Shown here one piece after another: positions 18,091 to 26,920 of a DNA stretch of 64,000 nt. The notes beneath the pieces were generated by a model. That model had not been told where the DNA came from and did no database searches. It saw only the letters and a list, made by a program, of their open reading frames with translations. Source of the stretch: CAKZNE01 sp963976435 (lineage in GTDB: Bacteria > Bacteroidota > Bacteroidia > Flavobacteriales > Schleiferiaceae); contig CAXBKQ010000008.1 of NCBI GenBank assembly GCA_963976435.1, positions 79,694 to 143,693 on the forward strand, written 5' to 3'. Each line of letters begins with the position of its first letter. The stretch's first letter is position 1. The position numbers were made by a program, and so were the translations under genes.

Positions 18091-18732
18091 CTATAGCATT
18101 TTTCTAAAGGTAAGGTTGACCCTTGGAGATTTTATTTTTTTACTTTTTGGAATACTATGCAGCCAATTAAATTGAGTTTGCCCTTTCATCACTAAAAGGC
18201 TTCCTGCTTGTAATAAGATGCTCTGCTTTTCTCCTGTTTTTTTATGTTTAAATGAAAACTTTCGTTCCGCTCCAAAACTCAAAGAAGCAATTTCAGAGCT
18301 TCTGTTCAAGGTTTTTTCATCATCACTATGCCAGGATACACCCTCATCCCCATTGTGGTATAAATTGAGTAGGCATGAATTGAATTTTGTTTGAAGTTTT
18401 GATTCAACAAGGTCTTTAAGCTCCAAAAGATCATTAGTCCAGATCAGGGATCTTTTGCTAAGATTGGAATAAGTATAATCGTATTCAGAATCTGCATACC
18501 AGGCTACCTTTCTTTTGGTTATTATCTTTTTTCCGAAAAGGAAAGCCTCATCGTGTTTCCAAGCAATATTATTCATCAGTTTATGGAAGTATAGCCTGTG
18601 ATCCTCAGCACTTAAAATCGGACCATAGTAATTCACCTCCCCATCATAGGGCAAATAATTTTGATCTATTTCCTGATTAAATAAATCCAAAGCCCAATTA
18701 AGTTCTAGACTCTTTAAGCCATTTTCTACCAT
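18091..18732 (-). CDS. alkB: AlkB-family 2-oxoglutarate/Fe(II)-dependent dioxygenase
   Basis: A 213-residue dioxygenase. The iron ligands can be read directly: H135 and D137 in WHSDDE, and H192 in WLHSIP. R204 and R210 in SPRVNLTFR bind 2-oxoglutarate and shape the active site. AlkB proteins reverse alkylation damage (1-methyladenine, 3-methylcytosine) in DNA or RNA by oxidative demethylation. The substrate-lid part PYDGEVNYYGP and GFGKK-like FLFGKK resemble AlkB homologues 2/3 more than E. coli AlkB. It overlaps the small membrane protein gene upstream by 35 bases. No Ada/AlkA partner is in the window. Confidence 0.88.
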   Translation of the reverse strand: MVENGLKSLELNWALDLFNQEIDQNYLPYDGEVNYYGPILSAEDHRLYFHKLMNNIAWKHDEAFLFGKKIITKRKVAWYADSEYDYTYSNLSKRSLIWTNDLLELKDLVESKLQTKFNSCLLNLYHNGDEGVSWHSDDEKTLNRSSEIASLSFGAERKFSFKHKKTGEKQSILLQAGSLLVMKGQTQFNWLHSIPKSKKIKSPRVNLTFRKML

Positions 18733-18946
18733 AAACCCAAAGCACTACAACCATGGAAATATGAGTAAACCAATAAATTAGCCAACCAATAACCTTATCA
18801 GCCTCCACATTTTCACCATTGCCTGTAATTAGACTAAAGGTGTTTTTTAAAGTATTAAAAAGCGAGGGAAGGGTAAGAAGGGCAACGCCAGCAAGGAGAA
18901 CGGATGCCAAAAGGGCGAAGAAGGAAAGGATAAACTTTAATTTCAT
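18698..18946 (-). CDS. Small two-helix membrane protein, unknown function
   Basis: An 82-residue protein with two hydrophobic stretches: residues 5-26 (FILSFFALLASVLLAGVALL) and ~55-72 (WLIYWFTHISMVVVLW). A short polar loop (TGNGENVEADK) lies between them. I do not recognise the family. It begins 8 bases after the DUF1801 gene stop and its 3' end overlaps alkB by 35 bases, so it belongs to the operon. It could be a haem-less relative of small membrane anchor proteins, but nothing in the sequence proves a role. Confidence 0.65.
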   Translation of the reverse strand: MKLKFILSFFALLASVLLAGVALLTLPSLFNTLKNTFSLITGNGENVEADKVIGWLIYWFTHISMVVVLWVYGRKWLKESRT

Positions 18947-18954
18947 GATATAAA

Positions 18955-19326
18955 TTATTTCTTGCTACTGACTTTATGATATGGCTTTTTGTCAATTTCC
19001 AAAGCATCTTGGATAATTGATTTTATAATTTCTAGTTTTAGATCCATTTTGGGGTCTAATTCAATGGAAGCCACTTGTTTCCTAGATTTAAAATTCAACA
19101 GCTCATGGGGAGTTTCCTGTTCATTGGCCCTGAGCACACAAAAATCTATATTATTGTTTTTTAAGGGATTAAGGTAAATTACCCAATTGTTTTTATAATA
19201 AAATGGAATTTTAAATCTAATTTTTGCTAGAAGGTGAAATTCCGAGACTAATAAATTATGAAGGAAAAGTAGCAGCTCTTTTTGTTCTGCTTCTTTTTGA
19301 TAAATAAATTCTTCTACCTCATTCAT
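18955..19326 (-). CDS. DUF1801 (YdhG-like) protein
   Basis: A 123-residue soluble protein. The pattern of an N-terminal helix, IRFKIPFYYKNNWVIYLNPLKNN strand pair and a LDPKMDLKLEIIKSIIQDAL helix matches DUF1801/YdhG proteins, a small fold related to iron-chaperone frataxin-like Fra/YdhG families. The molecular role is unknown. It overlaps the preceding membrane-protein gene by 4 bases (ATGA), and is followed by the small membrane protein gene after 8 bases. Confidence 0.75.
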   Translation of the reverse strand: MNEVEEFIYQKEAEQKELLLFLHNLLVSEFHLLAKIRFKIPFYYKNNWVIYLNPLKNNNIDFCVLRANEQETPHELLNFKSRKQVASIELDPKMDLKLEIIKSIIQDALEIDKKPYHKVSSKK

Positions 19327-19688
19327 TTTTCAGAATCTTTGCTTGGAAGGTTTGCCCTGTATTTCCAATTTAAAAAAAGGATAAAGAGCAGTATTACTTC
19401 TAATGCAATTAAACTATAGAATAAAAAATTTTGGGATTGAAAAAGAGATAGAAGTATAAAAATCAGAAACATGAGCATGGAGCCATTGTAGTTCATCATC
19501 CTGGAGGAGAGGGCATTTGGTTTTAAAAACCTGTCTACACTCGCAATTAAAAAAAGGATGGCTAAAATTCCCATTATCGGCAACAAAACCATTACCAAGC
19601 CTCCGGTACCTGCAGCCCTTAAAGCTCCATCATCCGCCAAGGTTAAGAAGCTCATTAGGCCAAAAAATCCCGATAATTTTAATTTCAT
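19323..19688 (-). CDS. Small membrane protein, unknown function
   Basis: A 121-residue protein with three or four hydrophobic segments (LVMVLLPIMGILAILFLIA, MLMFLIFILLSLF, FYSLIALEVILLFILFL) and a short charged tail. I do not recognise a family. Its ATG abuts the stop of the M3 peptidase gene without a gap and its stop overlaps the DUF1801 start, so it is translated as part of the operon. Confidence 0.65.
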   Translation of the reverse strand: MKLKLSGFFGLMSFLTLADDGALRAAGTGGLVMVLLPIMGILAILFLIASVDRFLKPNALSSRMMNYNGSMLMFLIFILLSLFQSQNFLFYSLIALEVILLFILFLNWKYRANLPSKDSEK

Positions 19689-21725
19689 TTATTCCTTATT
19701 TATCAAGCCTGCTCTTCTAAGCAAAGCTTTGGGGTCTGGGGCATTTCCTCTAAACTCCTTATATAAATCCATCGGTTTAATACTACCTCCTGAGGATAAT
19801 AATTTTCTAAATTTTTGAGCTACCTCCTCGTTAAAAATACCCTTTTCTTTAAAAAATTCAAAAGCATCGGCATCCAAAACTTCCGCCCATTTATAGCTGT
19901 AATAGCCAGCGGAGTAACCACCTTGAAAAATATGTGAAAAGGCACAAGATGTGTTGCTGGATTCTATTCCTGGTAATAATTCTGTGTTTTGTAAAACCTC
20001 ATTTTCATATTTGGCAACATCGTCAATATCATTTGGGTTTACAGAGTGCCAAGCCATATCTAAGCTTGCTAATCCCACTTGCCTTACGGTAGCATATCCT
20101 TCCATAAAGGTGGCACTGCTTTTTAATTTCTCCACCAAATCCTCAGGAATCAATTCTCCACTTTGATAGTGCCTAGCAAATAAATCCAAACATTCCTTTT
20201 CATAACACCAGTTTTCCATAATCTGTGATGGCAATTCCACAAAATCCCAAAAAACATTTGTACCACTTAAACTGCCGTATTTACCATTTGCCAAAATACC
20301 ATGAAGGGCATGACCAAATTCATGAAATAAGGTACTCACCTCTTGGAAAGTTAATAATGAAGGTTTACTAGAAGTAGGTTTGGTAAAATTGCAAACTATG
20401 CTAATATGGGGTCTAATATCCTTCCCTTCCTGTTTTTTTTGCGACCTATAACTTGTCATCCATGCTCCATTTCTTTTTCCTGCTCTTGGGAAAAAGTCTG
20501 CATAAAAAACAGCGAGGTGACTAGCATCCTTATCCAGCACTTCATAGCAGATCACGTCCTTATGATATTTAGGAATATCTTCCCTCTCTTTAAATTCAAT
20601 GCCATACAACCTTTTCGCCACTTCAAATGCTCCTTCAATAACATTCTCAAGTTTGAAATAGGGCTTTAAAATTTCATCATCAATTTTATATTCTTTTTGC
20701 TTAAGCTTTTCATTGTAAAAGGCAAAGTCCCATTTTTCAATCTTTTCAGGGCCATTCAAGCTTTTGGCAAATTCATTCAGTTTTTTCACTTCTGCCTTTC
20801 CTGCTGGTTTGGCAAATTCCAATATATTATCCAAAAAATCATGAACCGTTTGAGAATTTTCAGCCATTCTCCTTTGTAGAACATAATCTGCATGGTGCTT
20901 AAATCCTAATAGCTGAGCTCTTTGATATCTCAATTTGGCAATAGCTAATACATTCTCCTTATTGTCAAAATCATCCCCTTTAAAAGCTCTACTTCCAAAA
21001 GCGAGAGTCATTTTTTTCCGAAGAGCTCTATTTTCTGAATAACTTACAAAAGGAATATAGCTAGGGTATTGGAGATTAAACAACCAGCCCTCTTTTTCTG
21101 CTGCTTTGGCTGCGTCGGCAGCGGCTTCTTCAACGCCCTCAGGCAATCCTTTTAAATCCTCTTGATTTTCAATTTGCAATTCAAAGGCATTGGTTTCTGC
21201 CAAAACATTTTCGCCAAATTTTAGAGATAGGCCCGATAATTTTTTATCAATTTCCCTTAAGGTGTTTTTATCTTCATCATTTAATAAGGCTCCGTTTCTT
21301 GTAAAACCTAAATAAGTTTTGTCTAGGAGCATTGTTTCCTCCATTCCCAAGTTTAATTCTTGCCTTTTATCATAAACATGCTTAACCTTTTGAAACAAAT
21401 TTTGATTGAGCATAATATCATTTCCATATTCTGTAAGCAAAGGAGAAATACTATGTGCTAAACTTTGGATTTTATCATTTGTTTCTGCGGAGTTTAGATT
21501 GAAAAATATCTCTGCAACTCTGCCCACCAATGAACCACTAGCTTCTAGGGCTTCAATGGTGTTTTCAAAGCTTGGTGTTTGAGGATTGTTTACAATTTCA
21601 TCTACCTCTTTTTTAGCTTGAGCAATACCTTCTTCAATAGCTTCTAAAAAATGATCTTCTTTGATAAGGTGAAAGGGAGGAGTTTCGAATGCGGTGTTAA
21701 ACTTTTCAATTAAAGGATTTGCCAT
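19689..21725 (-). CDS. M3-family metallopeptidase (oligopeptidase A / Dcp-like)
   Basis: A 678-residue zinc peptidase. The HEFGH motif (H468, E469, H472) in FQEVSTLFHEFGHALHG is the zinc site, with the third ligand in the helix around PSQIMENW about 25 residues on. The long alpha-helical N-terminal half (residues 1-250) builds the channel that restricts access to short peptides. Length and absence of a signal peptide fit cytoplasmic oligopeptidase A/dipeptidyl carboxypeptidase, which degrade signal peptides and small peptides. It is the first gene of an 11-gene minus-strand run. Choice between OpdA and Dcp specificity is not possible by eye. Confidence 0.92.
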   Translation of the reverse strand: MANPLIEKFNTAFETPPFHLIKEDHFLEAIEEGIAQAKKEVDEIVNNPQTPSFENTIEALEASGSLVGRVAEIFFNLNSAETNDKIQSLAHSISPLLTEYGNDIMLNQNLFQKVKHVYDKRQELNLGMEETMLLDKTYLGFTRNGALLNDEDKNTLREIDKKLSGLSLKFGENVLAETNAFELQIENQEDLKGLPEGVEEAAADAAKAAEKEGWLFNLQYPSYIPFVSYSENRALRKKMTLAFGSRAFKGDDFDNKENVLAIAKLRYQRAQLLGFKHHADYVLQRRMAENSQTVHDFLDNILEFAKPAGKAEVKKLNEFAKSLNGPEKIEKWDFAFYNEKLKQKEYKIDDEILKPYFKLENVIEGAFEVAKRLYGIEFKEREDIPKYHKDVICYEVLDKDASHLAVFYADFFPRAGKRNGAWMTSYRSQKKQEGKDIRPHISIVCNFTKPTSSKPSLLTFQEVSTLFHEFGHALHGILANGKYGSLSGTNVFWDFVELPSQIMENWCYEKECLDLFARHYQSGELIPEDLVEKLKSSATFMEGYATVRQVGLASLDMAWHSVNPNDIDDVAKYENEVLQNTELLPGIESSNTSCAFSHIFQGGYSAGYYSYKWAEVLDADAFEFFKEKGIFNEEVAQKFRKLLSSGGSIKPMDLYKEFRGNAPDPKALLRRAGLINKE

Positions 21726-21840
21726 ATTGTAAATTTAGATTTTAGAGCTTTCTAAAAGGGAAACAAAGAAAATTAATTCGGCTAATAAAATGATAATCTT
21801 GCTAGGCTTATTTCCAAATAAATATTGGAAAAGCCCGCAC

Positions 21841-21876
21841 AAAAAAGAAAAAAGGCGGAACCAAATGGAACCGCCT
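21841..21876 (-). terminator. Rho-independent terminator after the peroxiredoxin gene
   Basis: AGGCGG (21853-21858) pairs with CCGCCT (21871-21876); inside it CC/GG can also pair, with a small TT/TT internal loop. On the minus strand the stem is followed by TTTTTTCTTTTTT. It lies about 27 bases after the stop of the peroxiredoxin gene. Confidence 0.8.
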
Positions 21877-21902
21877 CTTTACTATTCAAAAGGATATGAA
21901 TT

Positions 21903-22535
21903 CTAGTTTGAACTTAAGTAAGAAGCAACTCCTTCATGAGTAGCATTCATTCCAGATTTACCTTCGTTCCAGTCTGCTGGACAAACTTCACCATTGTCTT
22001 CCACAAATTGTAAAGCTTTTACCATTCTTAAGGCTTCATCTACATTTCTTCCTAGTGGTAAATCATTCACCAATTGATGACGAACAATACCTTCCTTATC
22101 GATAAGGAAAAGTCCACGGTAAGCGATCATTTCGCCTTCAGCTTGCATTTCTTCGTTTTCGTCGAAATAGTAGTTTCCTGCCAAAACATCATAGTTTGCA
22201 GAAATAGTTTTGTTAGTATCAGCAACAATTGGGTAGGTAATTCCTTTAATTCCACCCTCGCTTTTAGCTAGTTGTAACCAACCCCAATGAGACTGCTCAG
22301 TGTCTGTAGAAACCGCAACTACGGCAACACCTAATTTTTCAAATTCTTCCAGTCTAGATTGAAAAGCATGAAGTTCCGTTGGACAAACAAAAGTGAAATC
22401 TTTTGGATAAAAGAATAAAATCACATGTTTACTTCCGGCATATTGCTCTAAGCTAAAATGTTGAACAATTTCTCCGCCGTTAATTACAGCTGAAGCGTTG
22501 AACTGAGGAGCTTTTTTTCCTACAAGTACACCCAT
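21903..22535 (-). CDS. Typical 2-Cys peroxiredoxin (AhpC/TSA family)
   Basis: A 210-residue thiol peroxidase. The peroxidatic cysteine is C51 in FFYPKDFTFVCPTEL; the resolving cysteine is C185 in GEVCPADW. Both motifs mark a typical 2-Cys Prx1/AhpC-type enzyme, a dimer or decamer that reduces H2O2 and organic hydroperoxides, recycled by thioredoxin or AhpF. It stands alone with its own promoter (TACTTTTG, 22598-22605) and terminator. No ahpF lies nearby. Confidence 0.93.
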   Translation of the reverse strand: MGVLVGKKAPQFNASAVINGGEIVQHFSLEQYAGSKHVILFFYPKDFTFVCPTELHAFQSRLEEFEKLGVAVVAVSTDTEQSHWGWLQLAKSEGGIKGITYPIVADTNKTISANYDVLAGNYYFDENEEMQAEGEMIAYRGLFLIDKEGIVRHQLVNDLPLGRNVDEALRMVKALQFVEDNGEVCPADWNEGKSGMNATHEGVASYLSSN

Positions 22536-22597
22536 TTTATTTAAATTTTTAATTCGTTATTATTCGGCTTTCCCCTATATTTTTGGAATAGCGGCTG

Positions 22598-22605
22598 CAA
22601 AAGTA
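22598..22605 (-). promoter_or_regulatory. Bacteroidota -7 box for the peroxiredoxin gene
   Basis: TACTTTTG on the minus strand fits TAnnTTTG and is followed by CAGCC. It lies 63 bases upstream of the ATG. A clear -33 TTG at ideal spacing is not evident. Confidence 0.5.
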
Positions 22606-22699
22606 AGCATTAAGTTGGCCAATGGAAATATTGTCAATTGCAAATTTCTATTACCCAACTGATCTCTATTATTTATTTAAAAAAAGCAGTTTAAAAAAA

Positions 22700-23401
22700 C
22701 TAATGAGCAGAACTCAACCAAGCAATAGCTACCGCAGCGAGAGTGGTAAGAAATTTAATAATATTAAAGCTGTGTGATTGATTGGATTCGAAAAGGATGG
22801 TGGTGGAAATATGCAAAAATATTCCTAAAACCAGAGCTGTGATTTCCCTGTAATAATCGGCTAAAAAAACAAAGTATGAACCCACAAACACTCCAATTGG
22901 GGCGATCAGGGCGAAACTCAACATATAGATAGCAATTTTCCATTTTGATTTAAAAACCTCGGAAAGCATTAAAAAGAGAATGATACTTACGGGTAATTTA
23001 TGGACCACAATTGCCCATAAGAAGGAATTGCTATGTTCATGATCAGAATGCAGGGAAATGGGTAAACTTTCCATGAAGGCATGAACAAAAAGGCTTAGGA
23101 TAATGCTTATTGGAATTCCCTTGTTTTTAAAATGCTCGGTATGTGCATGGCCATGCTCAACCCCCATGCTGAAAAATTCCAAAATCAATTGGATAAGAAA
23201 TCCAGCCATGATATAAAGCCCCATTCGATGATTATGACCATCGTAAATTTCAGGAAGTAAGTGAAGTAATCCAACACTTAACAGATAGGCACCACTAAAT
23301 GTTAGAAGAATTTTTAGGGAGTTATTCTTAGCACTTTTGAGGAGGTAAGCAATTATACTCCCTAGAGCTACAGAGGAAATTAAAATTAAGGATTCGATCA
23401 T
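22700..23401 (-). CDS. ZIP-family divalent metal transporter
   Basis: A 233-residue membrane protein with eight hydrophobic segments. Histidine-bearing helices typical of ZIP proteins are present: LSVGLLHLLPEIYDG, SLFVHAFMESLPIS (HAxxE in TM4) and VVHKLPVSIILF (HKLP in TM5). A histidine-rich loop (HGHAHTEHFK) lies between TM3 and TM4. The family imports Zn2+, Fe2+ or similar ions; the exact ion is unknown. The start overlaps the stop of the methyltransferase gene by 4 bases. Confidence 0.88.
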   Translation of the reverse strand: MIESLILISSVALGSIIAYLLKSAKNNSLKILLTFSGAYLLSVGLLHLLPEIYDGHNHRMGLYIMAGFLIQLILEFFSMGVEHGHAHTEHFKNKGIPISIILSLFVHAFMESLPISLHSDHEHSNSFLWAIVVHKLPVSIILFLMLSEVFKSKWKIAIYMLSFALIAPIGVFVGSYFVFLADYYREITALVLGIFLHISTTILFESNQSHSFNIIKFLTTLAAVAIAWLSSAH

Positions 23402-24135
23402 AATTTTCTGGAAGCAAATAAAATCAATCGTTCGGAATTTATGGGGTCAAAATCTTGTAAATTGAAGTCGCCATAAATCTTTTCTATCCTCAAATTGCTC
23501 TTTTCAAAAAGTTCTTCAAAATCTGAAAGCTCCAAAAGCTGAACTTGTTCTTCGTAATTGAAATCCTTGCTATTATCGGAAAAGGAAATCTTTTTTATAA
23601 CCTTATTGTCTCTAATAAATCTCTCAATATGAAATTCTAGGCCTTCTACCCTTTTAATTTCTTTTTTCACCAATCCCAGTTTCACCTTATTTACATTCAT
23701 GAAATCTAGTATTAGCATCCCCCCCGGCTTTAAGGCTTGATGAATGGAATTACATGCTTTACTATTATCAGATTTATCTTGAAAATAACCGAAGCTAGTG
23801 AAGAGGTTGAAAATATAGTCGAAGCGCTGTACTCCAAAATTTTCGCGCATATCTCCGATCTCAAATTTTAATTTCTCGGTTTCAAAGGACTTGGCGAATT
23901 CAATATTCTTTTCCGACAGATCTAAACCTATTACATCGCAATTATTTTCACTTAAAAAGATAGAATGCCTACCCCTACCACATGCTAAATCCAACAATTT
24001 ACATTGTGGGTTAATTGGTAAAACACCTAAAACATTTTTTATAAAAAATTGGGCCTCATGATCATCTCGATGGGCATAAAGCTTATGATAATAACTTGTA
24101 TTGAACCAAGATTCAAACCAGTCTTCGGAGCTCAT
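23398..24135 (-). CDS. Class I SAM-dependent methyltransferase
   Basis: A 245-residue enzyme. CKLLDLACGRGRHSIFLSEN (residues ~41-60) is motif I for S-adenosylmethionine, VIGLDLSEKNIEFAK motif II, and FDYIFNLFTSFGYF plus LKPGGMLILDFMNV the later core motifs. The DxACGxGRH and TSFGYF pattern recurs in small-molecule methyltransferases of unknown substrate. It is 9 bases from the TauE gene and overlaps the ZIP gene, but the shared operon does not reveal the substrate. Confidence 0.83.
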   Translation of the reverse strand: MSSEDWFESWFNTSYYHKLYAHRDDHEAQFFIKNVLGVLPINPQCKLLDLACGRGRHSIFLSENNCDVIGLDLSEKNIEFAKSFETEKLKFEIGDMRENFGVQRFDYIFNLFTSFGYFQDKSDNSKACNSIHQALKPGGMLILDFMNVNKVKLGLVKKEIKRVEGLEFHIERFIRDNKVIKKISFSDNSKDFNYEEQVQLLELSDFEELFEKSNLRIEKIYGDFNLQDFDPINSERLILFASRKL

Positions 24136-24144
24136 ATTAATAGA

Positions 24145-24930
24145 TTATTGAAACAAATTAAATACTAAGGTGGGGATGCGCAACATAAGCATGGCTGATA
24201 AACTTAAAATTACTATCAACAACCAACGAACATAGGTATTAGCTTTTGGTAAAAATAAAATATACCTGGCTCCTATTACAGCTCCAATTGCTTGACCTGA
24301 TGCTAAAGCAATTCCAGGTTTCCACTGCATATCACCACTCCAAAGGAAAACAAAAAAAGCTGGAATAAGGAATACCATTGCCAAAAGAAGCTTAATAATA
24401 TTTGCATCCTTAAGGCTATAGTCCATTAAAAGGACCAAAACACTAAGAATCATTATTCCTATTCCCATTTGAATAAAACCACCGTAAAAGCCTATCAAAA
24501 AAATTAAAAACCAATTTAACTTTGATCTTGACCTTTCAGAAACATTGGTTGCTTTTAACCACTTTTTAGGTTTATTGAGAAGGGTGATAAGCAGAAAAAG
24601 CATTATTAGGCCAATAATAAACCTCAGCACATCAGGGTTTATATCCACCGCAAGAAAAGCACCTAAGGTAGCTCCAATAAGGGAAGGGATAAAAAACCAT
24701 TTACTCTCCTTAAACATAAATTTAGTTCTAGGAGTTTTTCGAAGGCTAATCACAGCTGCGAAGGTTTGAACCATTGCCCCAATTCTATTGGTAGCATTTG
24801 CCACATTTGCTGGCAATCCCATAAAAATTAAAAGGCTTAGGGTTATGGCCGATCCATTTCCTGCTAGGGTATTCATAATTCCCGCCAATAAACCTCCAGC
24901 AAATAATAAAATGTAATCCGTGATTCCCAA
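24145..24930 (-). CDS. TauE/SafE-family anion exporter
   Basis: A 261-residue membrane protein with about eight hydrophobic helices. The repeated GGLLAGIMNTLAGNGSAI and GFYGGFIQMGIGIMIL motifs, which sit at the start of the two halves, mark the TauE/SafE (DUF81) family that exports sulfite, sulfoacetate and similar sulfur or organic anions. The start is a TTG at 24930: an in-frame stop lies two codons upstream, so no other start is available. It may handle sulfite, which the oxidase at 35687-37033 also uses, but they are 11 kb apart and any link is a guess. Confidence 0.83.
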   Translation of the reverse strand: MGITDYILLFAGGLLAGIMNTLAGNGSAITLSLLIFMGLPANVANATNRIGAMVQTFAAVISLRKTPRTKFMFKESKWFFIPSLIGATLGAFLAVDINPDVLRFIIGLIMLFLLITLLNKPKKWLKATNVSERSRSKLNWFLIFLIGFYGGFIQMGIGIMILSVLVLLMDYSLKDANIIKLLLAMVFLIPAFFVFLWSGDMQWKPGIALASGQAIGAVIGARYILFLPKANTYVRWLLIVILSLSAMLMLRIPTLVFNLFQ

Positions 24931-25005
24931 TTGCTAAATTTTCTACAAAATAAACATAGTAAAACCGATGATGGCCTATATTTAATAATTAAAACCCAAT
25001 CTCAA

Positions 25006-26793
25006 CTATGAATTAAAAAAGCCAGCCTTTTTCATAGACCACCTCAACAAAACAAAACTGAAAAGGAAAACTAGAGTCCAAATAGCGAAAGATGACCATT
25101 CCTTGAAAATCAAATAACCTAGAAGAAATAAAACGGAATAAACCATTAAAACACCTGAGACCCAGCATAGAAAGAGAAAGTTTAAACCGCTGTTTGACTT
25201 TGTATCTGAATGGATTCCCTTCCACCAGCCGCCGGGTTTTACTCTTTCATAAAATGAATTCAAAACTGAGGAATCGGTTGGTTTGCTAAGGAATGTAACC
25301 AAGATCCAAGCAATAGTGGTGAAGACTACCGTAAATAAAAAATCTCCGTTTTGTTCAAAAAAACTTTCCGGTAAAATATCTCTTAAGATGGTTTTTGAAA
25401 TAATCATTCCCAGGAAAGGCGCCAAAGTTGCAATCAACTCACTCCAGGCATTAATTCTCCACCAATACCATCTTAAAATCAGCACCATTCCTAAACCAGC
25501 ACCACTGGCGATAAGAAATTGAGCAGCCTCATCTATAGTCCCAATCTTAGTGCTTACCAATAAACCTATTATCATTATAAATACGGTGATAATCCTACCT
25601 GCAAAAACATAGGATTTTTGGGCTTCTTCCTTGGAAGGAAAAGAATCCTCAGGTCTGATAAATCGTTTATAAAGATCATTGGTTAAATAACTGGCTCCCC
25701 AGTTTAATTGGGTAGAAATAGTGCTCATATAGGCTGAGAAAAAACCAACCAATAAAAGCCCTTTTAAACCAACTGGTAAAAAGTCCCTCATGATATAAAC
25801 AAATCCTTTTCTCGATTCTTCAATTTCCAATTCTGGATATAAGACGAGAGCACACAATCCAACTATTATCCATGGCCAAGGTCTTAAACAATAGTGGGCG
25901 ATTTGAAAAAATAAACTAGAGAAAACAGCATTCTTTTCATCCTTAGCGCTCATCATTCTCTGGGAAATATAACCACCACCACCGGGCTCAGATCCTGGGT
26001 ACCAGCTGGCCCACCACTGAACGGCTATATAGGAAAAGAAGGCGCCTGCGGATAAGGAGAAAGTGCCAATTGCCAAATCAGAAGCACCAGAAATTTTTGG
26101 AAACAAATCAAGCCGCCAAGAAGGTAGCTTTGATTTCAAACCTTGAACCCCTCCCACTTCGGGGGAGTTTAATACTATATAGGCCAAAATAATACAACCC
26201 CCCATGGCTATAATAAATTGGAAAAAATCGGTAATAGCAATTCCTAATAGTCCAGAAAGAGCGCTATATATAGCCACTAAAACCATGGCTATGGCCACAA
26301 TTTTAAAAGCTGTCCAATAATCAATATCAAAAAATATCTCTAAGATGGTAATAAGAGCAGCATTTACCCAACCTATAATTATAGTGTTCATAAACAAACC
26401 GAGATATACTGCCTTTACCCCTCTTAACCATTTTGCTATAGGACCACTATATCTTATTTCCAATAATTCCAGTTCGGTAAGGATGTTTGCTCTACGCCAA
26501 AGTCTAGCAAAAAAGAAGGTGGTAAACATTCCTCCAATAAGCATATTCCACCACAACCAATTTCCAGAAACTCCATGTTGAGCAATTTTTTCAGTTACCC
26601 ATAAAGGAGTATCAGCAGCAAAAGTAGTAGCGACCATACTTACTCCCGCAATATACCAAGGGAGGTTTCTACCTCCTAAAAAAAAGTCGCTTAAACTATT
26701 ACCCGCCTTAGCTTTGTATCGAATACCGATAAAAATAAAAAAACTCATAAAGCCAATAATCACGGCCCAATCCAGGAAATGTAAATTGCTCAT
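25006..26793 (-). CDS. Sodium:solute symporter family transporter
   Basis: A 595-residue transporter with about 14 hydrophobic segments. DFFLGGRNLPWYIAGVSMVATTFAADTP and GFFSAYMSTISTQLNWGASYLTND are the SSF signature regions, the second carrying the Na2-site serine/threonines in the TM8-equivalent. The relatives include proline, pantothenate, glucose and sialic acid carriers; this branch is close to those annotated only as Na+:solute symporter in Bacteroidota. Substrate unknown. A TAGGTTTG box at 26799-26806 lies only 6 bases before the ATG and would imply a nearly leaderless mRNA. Confidence 0.88.
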   Translation of the reverse strand: MSNLHFLDWAVIIGFMSFFIFIGIRYKAKAGNSLSDFFLGGRNLPWYIAGVSMVATTFAADTPLWVTEKIAQHGVSGNWLWWNMLIGGMFTTFFFARLWRRANILTELELLEIRYSGPIAKWLRGVKAVYLGLFMNTIIIGWVNAALITILEIFFDIDYWTAFKIVAIAMVLVAIYSALSGLLGIAITDFFQFIIAMGGCIILAYIVLNSPEVGGVQGLKSKLPSWRLDLFPKISGASDLAIGTFSLSAGAFFSYIAVQWWASWYPGSEPGGGGYISQRMMSAKDEKNAVFSSLFFQIAHYCLRPWPWIIVGLCALVLYPELEIEESRKGFVYIMRDFLPVGLKGLLLVGFFSAYMSTISTQLNWGASYLTNDLYKRFIRPEDSFPSKEEAQKSYVFAGRIITVFIMIIGLLVSTKIGTIDEAAQFLIASGAGLGMVLILRWYWWRINAWSELIATLAPFLGMIISKTILRDILPESFFEQNGDFLFTVVFTTIAWILVTFLSKPTDSSVLNSFYERVKPGGWWKGIHSDTKSNSGLNFLFLCWVSGVLMVYSVLFLLGYLIFKEWSSFAIWTLVFLFSFVLLRWSMKKAGFFNS

Positions 26794-26891
26794 AATTACA
26801 AACCTAAATTATTTTTTTCTTGTTTTTGAGCTTTGCGATTCTACACTATTAGGAGATTTTCAACAATCCAGTTTTTCTGCAATTACAATAG

Positions 26892-26899
26892 TACCTTTG
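26892..26899 (+). promoter_or_regulatory. Bacteroidota -7 box for the lipoprotein gene
   Basis: TACCTTTG matches TAnnTTTG and is followed by C. It lies 21 bases before the ATG at 26921 (12 before the ATG at 26912), giving a short leader. It sits in the divergent gap with the symporter gene. Confidence 0.5.
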
Positions 26900-26920
26900 C
26901 AAGGCAAAAAAATGATTCAA

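Noticed and set aside
26799..26806. TAGGTTTG box as the symporter promoter
   Set aside because: Only 6 bases from the ATG and no -33 element; mentioned under the gene but not listed as a feature.
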